Part shown: piece by piece, positions 1-8,902 of the stretch
Numbering within the stretch: the first letter of the stretch is position 1
Layout: every line of letters begins with the position of its first letter
NCBI RefSeq assembly: GCF_045066735.1
Contig: NZ_JBISHH010000002.1
Location: forward strand, 103,867 to 167,866
Direction of reading: 5' to 3'
DNA length: 64,000 nt
Source: Algibacter sp045066735
Lineage (GTDB): Bacteria; Bacteroidota; Bacteroidia; Flavobacteriales; Flavobacteriaceae
The notes under the pieces: generated by a model
Database searches by the model: none
The model's input: only the letters and a program-made list of their open reading frames with translations
What the model was told of the DNA's origin: nothing
Program-made: the position numbers and the translations under genes

Positions 1-6
1 TTCAAA

Positions 7-1446
7 ATGAATAAAATATTTTTATATCTGTTAAGTTTGGTACTGGTTTTTACGTCCTGTAAAGACAAGGATGAAACCTCTGAAAACAGCCCGTTTAAAA
101 CACCAAAAAACATTTTGTTTATAGCGGTTGACGATTTAAGACCCGAACTAAACTTTTACGGTGCAAACCATATTAAATCGCCAAATCTAGATCAATTATC
201 TCAAGAGAGTTTAGTATTCAATAGAGCTTATTGCAATATACCTGTTTGCGGAGCTTCTAGGGCAAGTTTGCTTACAGGAACAAGACCCACAAGGCATCGG
301 TTTATAGATTATAATACACGAGCAGATACCGATGTGCCTCATGCCATATCTTTACCAAAATTATTAAAGCAAAACGGTTATACAACTATTTCTAATGGAA
401 AGATTTTTCATCATAATGACGACGATAGTTTGGCTTGGGATAAAAGGTGGTTTCCAAAGGGAAATATTCGAAACTATCAGTTGGAAAAAAACATTATAGA
501 AAATGGTAATGCAAATTTGGCTATGGGAGGTGCTAGCGCTTTTGAAAAAGCCGATGTTGATGATAACTCATATTTTGATGGACAAATAGCCCAAAAAGGA
601 ATAGCCGATTTGCGTAAATTAAAGAACAAAAACAAACCTTTTTTTCTAGCTATGGGGTTTATGAAACCGCATTTGCCTTTTAACGCGCCCAAAAGGTATT
701 GGGATTTATATAATAGAAATGAAATAGAACTTCCTGAATCTTATATGCAACCAGAATCCACACCAGCAGAGGCGTTTAATAATTTTGGCGAATTGCGTAA
801 TTATGGAAACATTCCTAGAAAAGGAAAAATTCCTGATAGTTTAGCCAAAGAACTTATTCATGGGTATTATGCTTGTGTAAGTTATGTGGATGCTCAAATT
901 GGATTGGTGTTAGATGAATTAAAACGGTTAGAATTAGATGATGATACCATTGTAATTTTATGGGGAGACCACGGGTGGAATTTAGGCGACCATAAATTAT
1001 GGTGTAAACACGTAAGCTTTGAAACCGCATTAAGAGCGCCTTTAATCATTAAGGTTCCCGGAAAACCAAGGGGAGAATCTACAAATGCCATTATAGAGTT
1101 TATAGATATTTACCCAACTTTAACAGAGTTAGTTGGTTTGGAAATGCCTGCTACGGTTGAAGGTACTAGTTTTGTGCCAATCATTAATGGAAAGACTTTT
1201 CAAAAAGACTGGGCTGTGAGTAAATTTAAAGACGCCGTAGCCTTAATAAAAGGCGATTTGTTTTACACAGAATGGACAGATGACCAAGGAGTTGCTTATG
1301 CTCGTATGTTATTCGACCATAAAATCGATCCTTTAGAACTAGATAATTTGGCTGAAAAACCAGAATATAAAGAATTAGTTAAATCGCTTGCTGTAGAATT
1401 AAGATTAAATTGGGGTAAGGATTTCTTAAATAATAATTCATATTAA
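7..1446 (+). CDS. Lipoprotein sulfatase, iduronate-2-sulfatase-like (S1 family)
   Basis: A 479-residue arylsulfatase-superfamily enzyme that should remove sulfate esters from a carbohydrate at the cell envelope. The first residues form a lipoprotein signal with a lipobox (FTSC, Cys18). Metal-binding Asp42-Asp43 lie in VDDLRPE. The formylglycine motif is CGASR at 81-85, so Cys81 would be oxidised by an anaerobic-type or FGE maturase not seen here. A later GDHGW block supplies further metal ligands. CxASR and the overall length fit iduronate-2-sulfatase-like (S1_7-type) enzymes; the exact substrate cannot be read from sequence. The nearby rhamnose genes suggest a sulfated rhamnose-containing glycan such as ulvan, which is inference. 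The ATG at 7 is preceded by only six bases of window, so upstream signals are unknown. Confidence 0.9.
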   Translation: MNKIFLYLLSLVLVFTSCKDKDETSENSPFKTPKNILFIAVDDLRPELNFYGANHIKSPNLDQLSQESLVFNRAYCNIPVCGASRASLLTGTRPTRHRFIDYNTRADTDVPHAISLPKLLKQNGYTTISNGKIFHHNDDDSLAWDKRWFPKGNIRNYQLEKNIIENGNANLAMGGASAFEKADVDDNSYFDGQIAQKGIADLRKLKNKNKPFFLAMGFMKPHLPFNAPKRYWDLYNRNEIELPESYMQPESTPAEAFNNFGELRNYGNIPRKGKIPDSLAKELIHGYYACVSYVDAQIGLVLDELKRLELDDDTIVILWGDHGWNLGDHKLWCKHVSFETALRAPLIIKVPGKPRGESTNAIIEFIDIYPTLTELVGLEMPATVEGTSFVPIINGKTFQKDWAVSKFKDAVALIKGDLFYTEWTDDQGVAYARMLFDHKIDPLELDNLAEKPEYKELVKSLAVELRLNWGKDFLNNNSY

Positions 1447-1491
1447 AGTTGCCTTTTACAAACGTTTTCAATGAAAGATGATAAATAATTA

Positions 1492-2538
1492 TTATAACGA
1501 TTCTCTCTCAATTAAATTAAAAGGAACTTTTAGTTTTTCTTTCTTTTTATTTAAAATAATATGTGCTGCAGTTTCGCCCATTACTTTAAAATCTGTTGAT
1601 ATAACAGTAATGCCTAAAAGTTCTTTTAAGTCGGTATCGTTATAAGAAATAATTCCTATGTCCGAGCCTAATTTATATTCATCTTCTCTAACTTGTCTTA
1701 CCAAATTAACCAAATCAGTTTCTTCAATAGTAATAAATAAATCGCCTTTTTTTAAGATCATATCATCATAAATCTTGTCTAAGATCTCAAAATCTAGTTT
1801 GTGCTCTACGCAAAATTTTCTAAAACCATGTAAAATTCTTCTTGGATAGGGGTAAACGGACTTGTCTGGGTATACCAAAACAACTTTTTTGTACTTTTTT
1901 ATTTTAGCAAGCCCTTCAGTTAAAGCATTGTAAATGTCATTTTCAAAATCTTGATAGATTTCCCCTAAAACACCATCTAAAACAGGTTTAACATTATCTA
2001 AAATAATTAATTTTTCTCGCTGAATTTTTTTAATAGACTCTATTACTTTATCGGTAAAACTAACGTGCTTTAAATCTTCCGTTTTAAAATGTGGCATAAT
2101 AACAAAGTAATCATAAGCCGATTTGTTTTTATCTAATAAGTTTAAAAACAAGGTTTCATCGCAATGGTAAATTTGTAAATCTACAAGCGAATTACCCCCA
2201 ATATTGTTTAAAAAGTGATTGTAAGTTTTTAGTTTGTAGGAACTTAATTTATTTACCAGAAAAAGAATGTTAACTTTAGAAATAAGCGTGGTACGTGATA
2301 TGTAATACCCTTTACCTCTAATAGGTGTAATAATATTTCGCTCTTTTAATATGCTGTATGCCTTTTCAATGGTATCTCTTGAAAGGTAAAACTCTTCACT
2401 AAACATGTTAATAGAAGGGATTTTTTGATCCATAGTGAAGTTTCCAACAGAAATATTATGAATTATAGAATCTATAATTTGTTGGTATTTTGGTACTCTT
2501 GAATTTTCATCAATTTTTATATGTTTAATTAAGTCCAT
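1492..2538 (-). CDS. GntR-family regulator with LacI-type sugar-sensing domain
   Basis: A 348-residue transcription factor. Residues about 10-78 form a GntR winged helix (KYQQIIDSII ... IPSINMFSEEF ... TIEKAYSILKERNII). The remainder resembles a periplasmic-binding-protein/LacI effector domain and ends with the usual DFKVMGETAAHIIL segment. Bacteroidota rhamnose and fucose gene sets commonly carry such a GntR-LacI hybrid, so this is the likely controller of the rhamnose operon that starts at 3955, with fbp lying between them on the same strand as the regulator. Its operator is not proven. A TACAGGATA motif in front of rhaEW and of the permease is a candidate, and TTAGTACA upstream of its own start (about 2560) is another GntR-like half site. 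Its 3' end faces the sulfatase, with 45 bp between them. Confidence 0.85.
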   Translation of the reverse strand: MDLIKHIKIDENSRVPKYQQIIDSIIHNISVGNFTMDQKIPSINMFSEEFYLSRDTIEKAYSILKERNIITPIRGKGYYISRTTLISKVNILFLVNKLSSYKLKTYNHFLNNIGGNSLVDLQIYHCDETLFLNLLDKNKSAYDYFVIMPHFKTEDLKHVSFTDKVIESIKKIQREKLIILDNVKPVLDGVLGEIYQDFENDIYNALTEGLAKIKKYKKVVLVYPDKSVYPYPRRILHGFRKFCVEHKLDFEILDKIYDDMILKKGDLFITIEETDLVNLVRQVREDEYKLGSDIGIISYNDTDLKELLGITVISTDFKVMGETAAHIILNKKKEKLKVPFNLIERESL

Positions 2539-2616
2539 TTTTTAAGTCAAAAATTAATTAGTACAAAATCTAATATATTAATTTTTATTAGAGTTCAACG
2601 TTAAAATAAATATAAC

Positions 2617-3633
2617 TTAATTATTTGTTTTATATTTAGTCATGAACGATTCGGCTTTTTCTACCATTTTTGTGCTTCCGCAAAAAATAGGAACTCTCTC
2701 GTGAAGTGCTGAAGGTTCAATATCCATGATTCTATTGAAACCATCCGTGGCTTTTCCGCCGGCTTGCTCGGTTAAAAAAGCTATAGGATTACATTCGTAA
2801 AGTAAACGCAATTTCCCTTTTGGCGCCTTGTAACTTGCAGGGTAAATGTAAATACCTCCTTTAATCATATTTCTATGAAAATCTGAAACCATAGAACCTA
2901 TGTATCTAAACGTGTAGGGGCGGTCTTCTTCTTCAGCTTGACAGTATTTTATATAATCTTTAACTCCCTGTGGAAAATGAGCATAATTCCCTTCGTTTAT
3001 AGAAAATATAGATCCGTTTTTGGGAAATTTCATGTCAGGATGAGATAAATAGAAGCTTCCAATAGCAGGATTTAAAGTAAAGCCATTAACGCCATGTCCT
3101 GTAGTATAAACAAGCATTGTAGAGGTGCCGTAAACAATATATCCTGCGGCTACTTGCTCACTACCTTTTTGTAAAAAATCTTCTTTTTTAACGGGCATAC
3201 CAAGTGGTGTTACCCTTCTGTAAACGGAAAAAATGGTTCCTACAGATACGTTAACATCAATGTTAGACGAACCATCTAAGGGGTCCATTAATACAACATA
3301 TTTATTATTATGCGCATTATATTTACCTTCTACCGTTATGAAATCTTCTTCTTCTTCACTAGCAATACCACATACAATTTCTCTATTTATAAGCGCAGAT
3401 TTAAATACGTCATTTGCATAAATATCCAGTTTTTGTTGATCTTCTCCTTGTATATTAGTTTCGCCAGCAGCTCCTAGAATATCTACTAGTCCTGCTTTAT
3501 TAACTTCATGATTTACAATTTTAGCGGCTAATCTTATAGAGTTAATAATCCGAGAAAGCTCACCAGAAGAATATTTAAAATGCTTTTGGTTATCAATAAT
3601 AAATTCGCCTAAAGTACTGTGGTTTTTATCCAT
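2617..3633 (-). CDS. fbp: Class 1 fructose-1,6-bisphosphatase
   Basis: A 338-residue enzyme that hydrolyses fructose-1,6-bisphosphate to fructose-6-phosphate, the committed step of gluconeogenesis, in the cytoplasm. The class 1 signature DPLDGSSNIDVNVSVGTIFS is present and supplies metal and phosphate ligands. The EEE cluster (ASEEEEDFI) just before it and the C-terminal CGSTKMVEKA segment are also typical, and the length is normal for the family. It is divergent from the rhamnose operon across a 321-bp region. Co-location makes sense because rhamnose cleavage yields DHAP, which must be turned into hexose phosphate during growth on deoxyhexoses. It may be the sole housekeeping FBPase; that cannot be told from one window. 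Confidence 0.95.
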   Translation of the reverse strand: MDKNHSTLGEFIIDNQKHFKYSSGELSRIINSIRLAAKIVNHEVNKAGLVDILGAAGETNIQGEDQQKLDIYANDVFKSALINREIVCGIASEEEEDFITVEGKYNAHNNKYVVLMDPLDGSSNIDVNVSVGTIFSVYRRVTPLGMPVKKEDFLQKGSEQVAAGYIVYGTSTMLVYTTGHGVNGFTLNPAIGSFYLSHPDMKFPKNGSIFSINEGNYAHFPQGVKDYIKYCQAEEEDRPYTFRYIGSMVSDFHRNMIKGGIYIYPASYKAPKGKLRLLYECNPIAFLTEQAGGKATDGFNRIMDIEPSALHERVPIFCGSTKMVEKAESFMTKYKTNN

Positions 3634-3731
3634 GTTTAATTCTAAATTATTTTGTGCTTAAGATTATGAAATAACTATATTATATTAATCGGACCAAAAT
3701 TATGTTTATAAGGAGCTAATAGAATCCTGCG

Positions 3732-3901
3732 GTATCCTGTCGGTTGGTTTGTACACAATATTACTTAAACTAGAATTCATCGGTTTATAATTATAATACG
3801 GCTGTTTTTATGGTATTAGTTGATTGTTTTTTAGTATTTTAAGTGTGTGTTAAATCCTTTTTTTAAGAATAAATATATCATTACATAACACTACAGGATA
3901 C
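3732..3901. promoter_or_regulatory. Inverted 9-bp pair GTATCCTGT / ACAGGATAC in the fbp-rhaEW divergent region
   Basis: GTATCCTGT lies at 3732-3740 and its exact reverse complement ACAGGATAC at 3893-3901, 53 bp before the rhaEW ATG. An additional ATCCTG lies at 3724-3729. The same TACAGGATA core recurs at 12842-12850 before the permease gene. Recurrence in front of two genes of one pathway suggests a regulator site, plausibly for the GntR-type regulator. This is inference only. Confidence 0.4.
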
Positions 3902-3954
3902 AAAAGTTTATTTTGAATTATATTTTTGGTTTATTATTTATTTTAACATCTATT

Positions 3955-6060
3955 ATGAAGGAAATTACAAAAAGTTTTAAGTACGTAGATTATCTATGGG
4001 ATAATGACAAAGCAGATAGCTTAGGCGATAATCAAGTTGAATTATTTTTATATCGCTCAAATATATTAGGTGCGGATTTAAGAATTACTAATTACGGTGG
4101 TGGAAATACCAGTTGTAAAACAATTGAAACAGACCCATTAACTAACGAAGAGGTTGAGGTTATGTGGGTAAAAGGTTCTGGTGGAGATATTGGAACACTT
4201 ACTAGATCTGGTATTGCAGGTTTGTACACAAAACGATTAAGAGACTTAAAAAATGTTTACCAAGGTTTACACGATGAAGATAGAATGGTTGGCCTTTTTA
4301 ACCATTGTATTTACGACTTAAATAGTAAAGCGCCTTCAATAGATACACCTTTGCATGGGTTATTACCTTTTGCTCATATAGATCATTTACATCCAGATGC
4401 ATTAATAGCAGTTGCTGCGGCTAAGGATAGTGAGCAAGTTACTAAAGAAATCTGGGGAGATACCATGGGGTGGGTGCCTTGGCAAAAACCAGGATTCGAT
4501 TTAGGCTTGCAATTAGAAAAATGTTTAGCAGATAATCCTGGCATTAGAGGTATAGTTTTAGGTAGTCATGGATTATTTACTTGGGGAGATACTTCATATG
4601 AATGTTATATGAATAGTTTAGAAGTCATTGAAATGGCTTCAGAATATATTGAGAAAAAATTAAAAGAGCAAGGTGAAGTTTTTGGAGGACAAAAAGTAGA
4701 GAGCTTACCAAAAGATGCGCGTTTAGAAAAAGCAGCTCAGCTTATGCCATTGTTAAGAGGTTTATGTTCTTCTGAAAATAGAATGATTGGGCATTTTTCG
4801 GACACCGATGTTGTTATGCAATATATAAACAGTAACGATTTAGAAAGATTAGCGCCTATGGGAACGTCTTGTCCAGATCACTTTTTAAGAACAAAAATTC
4901 AACCTTTAGTATTAGAGTTAGATAAAAATGAAGATTTATCGGATGCCGATACCATCTTAAAAAAGTTAGAACCAGCATTTGAAGCATATCGTCAAGAATA
5001 TGTAGATTATTATAATACTTGTAAAAAAGATAACAGTCCTGCAATACGTGATTCAAATCCAGTAATTATTATTTACCCAGGAGTTGGTATGTTTAGTTTT
5101 GCAAAAAACAAACAAACTACCCGTGTTGCAAGTGAATTCTATATTAATGCGATTAACGTAATGCGCGGTGCAGAAGCTATTACGTCTTATACCTCTTTAC
5201 CAAGACAAGAAGCTTTTGATATTGAATATTGGTTATTAGAAGAAGCTAAATTGCAGCGTATGCCAAAAGAATTGCCATTATCTAGAAAAGTAGCTCTAGT
5301 TACAGGTGCAGGTGGTGGTATTGGTAAAGCAATTGCCGATAAATTAGCTGCTCAAGGTGCCAATGTAGTTCTTACAGATATTAATGAAGAAGCACTTGTT
5401 GAGGCAAATGGAACTTATAAAAGAGATGTTTCTACCTACGCTGTTTGCGATGTAACAAATACCGAATCTATTGCAAGTGCATATAAAAACGCAGTTGTTG
5501 AGTTTGGAGGCGTAGATATTATTGTTCATAGTGCTGGATTAGCGATTTCAAAACCTTTGGAAGATACTACAGATAAAGATTGGAATATTTTACAAAACAT
5601 TTTAGTTAAAGGTCAGTTTGATTTGGCTAAGCAATTTGCAGCTATTGTCCGTAAACAAGGACTTGGAGGCGATTATATTGCTATTGCAAGTAAAAATGGG
5701 TTAGTTGCAGGACCAAATAACGTGGCATATGGAACTGCTAAAGCAGCGCAACAACACATGGTACGTCTATTGGCAGCAGAATTAGCTAAAGATAAAGTAA
5801 GAGTAAATACAGTAAATCCAGATGGGGTAATTGTAGGAAGTAAAATATGGGAAGGTGCTTGGGCAGAAGGAAGAGCTAAGGCAAATGGAATTACTGTTGA
5901 AGAATTACCAGCATTTTATGCAAAAAGAAATTTATTACATGAAATAATAACACCTGATGATATAGCAAACGGTGTATTCTCTTTTGTGGGAATACTAGAT
6001 AAATCAACTGGAAATATTATAAATGTTGACGGAGGTATGGCTAATGCCTTTGTAAGATAA
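3955..6060 (+). CDS. rhaEW: Bifunctional rhamnulose-1-phosphate aldolase / lactaldehyde dehydrogenase (SDR)
   Basis: A fusion enzyme of about 701 residues. The N-terminal 430 residues are a class II aldolase domain expected to split L-rhamnulose-1-phosphate into DHAP and L-lactaldehyde. The C-terminal part is a short-chain dehydrogenase with the dinucleotide motif TGAGGGIG (from about residue 450) and catalytic Tyr592xxxLys596 in AYGTAKAA, expected to oxidise lactaldehyde to lactate. The two activities are established for RhaEW-type proteins. I start at the ATG at 3955 rather than the upstream in-frame TTG at 3913, because MKEITKSFKYVDYLW is the conserved N-terminus and the 14 extra residues look like translated leader. 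A hairpin terminator follows at 6099. It is the first gene of the rhamnose cluster. Confidence 0.92.
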   Translation: MKEITKSFKYVDYLWDNDKADSLGDNQVELFLYRSNILGADLRITNYGGGNTSCKTIETDPLTNEEVEVMWVKGSGGDIGTLTRSGIAGLYTKRLRDLKNVYQGLHDEDRMVGLFNHCIYDLNSKAPSIDTPLHGLLPFAHIDHLHPDALIAVAAAKDSEQVTKEIWGDTMGWVPWQKPGFDLGLQLEKCLADNPGIRGIVLGSHGLFTWGDTSYECYMNSLEVIEMASEYIEKKLKEQGEVFGGQKVESLPKDARLEKAAQLMPLLRGLCSSENRMIGHFSDTDVVMQYINSNDLERLAPMGTSCPDHFLRTKIQPLVLELDKNEDLSDADTILKKLEPAFEAYRQEYVDYYNTCKKDNSPAIRDSNPVIIIYPGVGMFSFAKNKQTTRVASEFYINAINVMRGAEAITSYTSLPRQEAFDIEYWLLEEAKLQRMPKELPLSRKVALVTGAGGGIGKAIADKLAAQGANVVLTDINEEALVEANGTYKRDVSTYAVCDVTNTESIASAYKNAVVEFGGVDIIVHSAGLAISKPLEDTTDKDWNILQNILVKGQFDLAKQFAAIVRKQGLGGDYIAIASKNGLVAGPNNVAYGTAKAAQQHMVRLLAAELAKDKVRVNTVNPDGVIVGSKIWEGAWAEGRAKANGITVEELPAFYAKRNLLHEIITPDDIANGVFSFVGILDKSTGNIINVDGGMANAFVR

Positions 6061-6098
6061 AGTTGTTATCGAAGTTAGTTTAGTTTAGTAAAAGATGG

Positions 6099-6143
6099 CC
6101 TCCATAGATATTATGGTTTATGGAGGTTTCTTTTCTTTTTTTT
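6099..6143 (+). terminator. Rho-independent terminator-like hairpin between rhaEW and rhaI
   Basis: CCTCCATA (6099-6106) pairs with TATGGAGG (6119-6126) across a 12-nt loop and is followed by a T-rich run. It could terminate part of the transcripts or stabilise the 3' end of the rhaEW message, since rhaI continues on the same strand 14 bp later. Confidence 0.7.
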
Positions 6144-6156
6144 AGAAATTTGAATC

Positions 6157-7437
6157 ATGAAAATACAAAAAGAACACATATTAGATTATAATAAATCGGG
6201 ATTAGAAAATCATAATGAAAATTTTGATTTCTTAGCTAATAAACTGAGTAAAAAAGGACATAATGTTCAAGATATTGTATCTAGATTAGCAGATTTTCAA
6301 GTAGCCATACCAAGTTGGGCATTGGGTGCAGGAGGAACACGTTTTGGACGATTTTCCTTTTTTGGAGAGCCATCTAGCTTGGAACAAAAAATAGAAGATG
6401 TCGGTGTTTTGCATAGCTTAACGCAAACCGCGGGTGCAGTATCGTTGCATATTCCTTGGGATATCCCCTCAGATTATAATGCCATTAAAGAAAAAGCAGA
6501 TGCGCTAAATATAAAGTTTGATGCAGTAAACTCAAACACATTTCAAGATCAAAAAGACGCCGCAGAAACTTATAAATACGGTTCTTTAAGTAATACAAGT
6601 CAGGCAGTTAGGGAACAAGCTATTCAGCACAATTTAGATGTAATTAAAATTGGAGATAAATTAGGGTCTAAGGCTCTAACGGTTTGGTTAGCAGATGGAT
6701 CTTGTTTTCCTGGTCAAAATAATTTTCAAACAGCTTTTCAAAATACGCAAGACAGCTTAATCGATATTTATAAAGGAATACCAGAAGATTGGAAATTGCT
6801 TATAGAGTATAAACCATACGAACCTAATTTTTACAGTACCGTTATTCAAGATTGGGGAGCGTCGTTAATGTTAGCAAATGGTTGTGGTGATAAGGCCTTT
6901 ACTTTGGTCGATTTAGGACATCACTTACCAAATAGTAACATTGAGCAAATTGTTTCTATTTTACAATTAAAAGGAAAACTAGGAGGTTTTCATTTTAATG
7001 ATAGTAAGTATGGAGATGACGATTTAACCGTAGGTAGCATTAAGCCATATGCGTTATTTTTAATATTTAACGAATTGGTTTATGGTATGGCAAACAATCC
7101 ACAAAACCCAGATTTAGCGTGGATGATTGATGCTAGCCATAATGTAAAAGATCCTCTAGAAGATTTAATTCAATCGCTTGAAGCCATTCAAGAGGCTTAT
7201 GCAAAAGCTTTATTAATAGATCAAGCAGCGTTAAAAGCAGCTCAATTAGATAACGATGTTGTAAAATGTCAAGAGATTTTACAAGGAGCGTATAGAACAG
7301 ATGTAAGACCGCTTTTAGAAAAAGCACGATTAAGTAGAGGTGGTGTAATTAGTCCTATTGACGCTTACAGATCATTAGATGTTAGAGGGCAGCTAATTAA
7401 AGAAAGAGGTAAAAACACTGTAGCTACTGGTCTTTAA
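6157..7437 (+). CDS. rhaI: L-rhamnose isomerase, RhaI type
   Basis: A 426-residue sugar isomerase converting L-rhamnose to L-rhamnulose in the cytoplasm. It belongs to the Pseudomonas/Rhizobiales RhaI type of the xylose-isomerase-like TIM-barrel family and not the E. coli RhaA type. The barrel carries metal- and substrate-binding segments such as LLIEYKPYEPNFYST, LVDLGHHLPNSNIEQI, FHFNDSKYGDDDL and WMIDASHNVKDPLED, with the expected Glu, Asp and His ligands. The start ATG lies in gaatcATG, shortly after the hairpin that ends rhaEW. The kinase follows after 10 bp, so the two are probably co-translated. Confidence 0.93.
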   Translation: MKIQKEHILDYNKSGLENHNENFDFLANKLSKKGHNVQDIVSRLADFQVAIPSWALGAGGTRFGRFSFFGEPSSLEQKIEDVGVLHSLTQTAGAVSLHIPWDIPSDYNAIKEKADALNIKFDAVNSNTFQDQKDAAETYKYGSLSNTSQAVREQAIQHNLDVIKIGDKLGSKALTVWLADGSCFPGQNNFQTAFQNTQDSLIDIYKGIPEDWKLLIEYKPYEPNFYSTVIQDWGASLMLANGCGDKAFTLVDLGHHLPNSNIEQIVSILQLKGKLGGFHFNDSKYGDDDLTVGSIKPYALFLIFNELVYGMANNPQNPDLAWMIDASHNVKDPLEDLIQSLEAIQEAYAKALLIDQAALKAAQLDNDVVKCQEILQGAYRTDVRPLLEKARLSRGGVISPIDAYRSLDVRGQLIKERGKNTVATGL

Positions 7438-7447
7438 ATTTTTAGCT

Positions 7448-8824
7448 ATGAAACAAAAAGTAACTGCTGTTTTTGATATAGGGAAAACAAATAAAAAGTT
7501 TTTTCTTTTCGATAAAGATTTTAAAGAAGTTCATAAAGAATATATTTCTTTTGACGAAATTAAAGATGAAGATGGGCATCCAACAGAAAATCTCCCCGCT
7601 TTAAAAAAATGGTTAAAAGATGTTTTTAATCGTATTTTAGAAAAGAAAGAGTTTAATGTTAAAGCCATTAATTTTTCAACATACGGGGCTAGTTTTGTTC
7701 ATATAGATCAAAATGGACAGCCCTTAACACCTCTTTATAATTACACAAAACCTTTACCGGCAGAAATAGTAACTTCTTTTTTTAAAGAGTATGGACCAAA
7801 AGAAGAGTTTCTTAAAACTACAGGCTGTTCAGATTTAAGTATGCTCAATTCTGGGTTGCAGTTATATTGGTTAAAAAAAGCAAAACCAGAAGTATTCAAA
7901 AACATTAAATATTCTTTACACTTACCACAATATTTAAGTCATGTTTTTACAGGAATTGCTTTAAGTGAATATACTAGTATAGGTTGTCATACAGCGCTTT
8001 GGGACTACAGTAAAAAAGATTATCATAACTGGGTCTACCAAGAGGGTATAGATAAAATATTACCACCTATAGTTTCTACAGAAACAAGTATTAATATGAA
8101 TTATAATGGTAATCGTATTAAAATAGGGGTAGGTATTCACGACAGTTCAGCGGCTTTACTGCCTTACGTTCGTAGCATCAAGAAAAAGTTTGTTTTAATT
8201 TCTACAGGAACTTGGAGTATATCCTTTAATCCTTTTACAGAAAACCCTATTACAACCGAAATAAATGATAGCGATGTTATCAACTACATGCGTATTAATG
8301 GCAAACCAGTGAAGGCATCTCGGCTGTTTTTGGGAAACGAGTATAAGCTTCAAGTTGAAAAACTTAATAATAAGTTTGGAGTTAATGATGATTTTCACCG
8401 TAATGTAAAGTTTGATTATGATATTTATTTGGAAATCATGAAAGATTTTAAACATTGTTTTAAATGGGAAGGGTTGATCGATCCGGATATGCCTAGTAAA
8501 ACAGACTTTCATTATACAAAATATGAGCATGCTTATCACCAATTAATGACTGAATTGGTTCTACTTCAAATAAAATGTATCAAAAAAGCTGTTGGAACTG
8601 ATGAAATATACGGGTTATATGTTGATGGCGGCTTTAGTGATAATGATTTATTTATTAAACTTTTATCTCACAATTTTAGAGATAAAAAATTAAGAACTAC
8701 AAATGCGTCTTTAGGTTCTGCATTAGGTGCGGCAATTTCCATTTCAGACACTCAACTTAACTCTAAGTTTCTTAAAAAAAATTATGCACTAAAAAAGCAT
8801 GTACCATTTATTATTAATGGATAA
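7448..8824 (+). CDS. rhaB: FGGY-family carbohydrate kinase, probable rhamnulokinase
   Basis: A 458-residue sugar kinase of the hexokinase/actin fold. The N-terminal phosphate-1 motif is FDIGKTNKKFFLFD. The middle carries GVGIHDSSAALLPYV with the catalytic Asp, followed by LISTGTWSISF. The C-terminal adenosine motif is YVDGGFSDNDLFIKLLS, followed by GSALGAAI. The family phosphorylates rhamnulose, fuculose, xylulose and others. The assignment to L-rhamnulose rests on its position directly after rhaI and before aldolase-type genes. Length and motifs are intact. The next gene starts 79 bp downstream after a small hairpin (8861-8884). Confidence 0.87.
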   Translation: MKQKVTAVFDIGKTNKKFFLFDKDFKEVHKEYISFDEIKDEDGHPTENLPALKKWLKDVFNRILEKKEFNVKAINFSTYGASFVHIDQNGQPLTPLYNYTKPLPAEIVTSFFKEYGPKEEFLKTTGCSDLSMLNSGLQLYWLKKAKPEVFKNIKYSLHLPQYLSHVFTGIALSEYTSIGCHTALWDYSKKDYHNWVYQEGIDKILPPIVSTETSINMNYNGNRIKIGVGIHDSSAALLPYVRSIKKKFVLISTGTWSISFNPFTENPITTEINDSDVINYMRINGKPVKASRLFLGNEYKLQVEKLNNKFGVNDDFHRNVKFDYDIYLEIMKDFKHCFKWEGLIDPDMPSKTDFHYTKYEHAYHQLMTELVLLQIKCIKKAVGTDEIYGLYVDGGFSDNDLFIKLLSHNFRDKKLRTTNASLGSALGAAISISDTQLNSKFLKKNYALKKHVPFIING

Positions 8825-8860
8825 AACTTATTTAAAAAATAAAAAAATAACAATATCCGG

Positions 8861-8884
8861 AATAGTTTGTTATGGTAAACTATT
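8861..8884. terminator. Intergenic hairpin between the kinase and the class II aldolase-like gene
   Basis: AATAGTTT (8861-8868) is complementary to AAACTATT (8877-8884) with an 8-nt loop. It has no strong T-tract, so it could be a processing or stabilising stem rather than a terminator. Confidence 0.35.
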
Positions 8885-8902
8885 TCTCGAAAACCTAAGC
8901 AA

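Noticed and set aside
3913..3954. Upstream TTG start giving rhaEW 14 more residues
   Set aside because: The family N-terminus begins at the ATG at 3955; the extra residues are hydrophobic and look like translated leader.
8784..8802. TATGCA followed after seven bases by AGCATG inside the kinase gene, as a fourth operator
   Set aside because: It lies in coding sequence, breaks the palindrome at the first base of the second arm and is not near a promoter.
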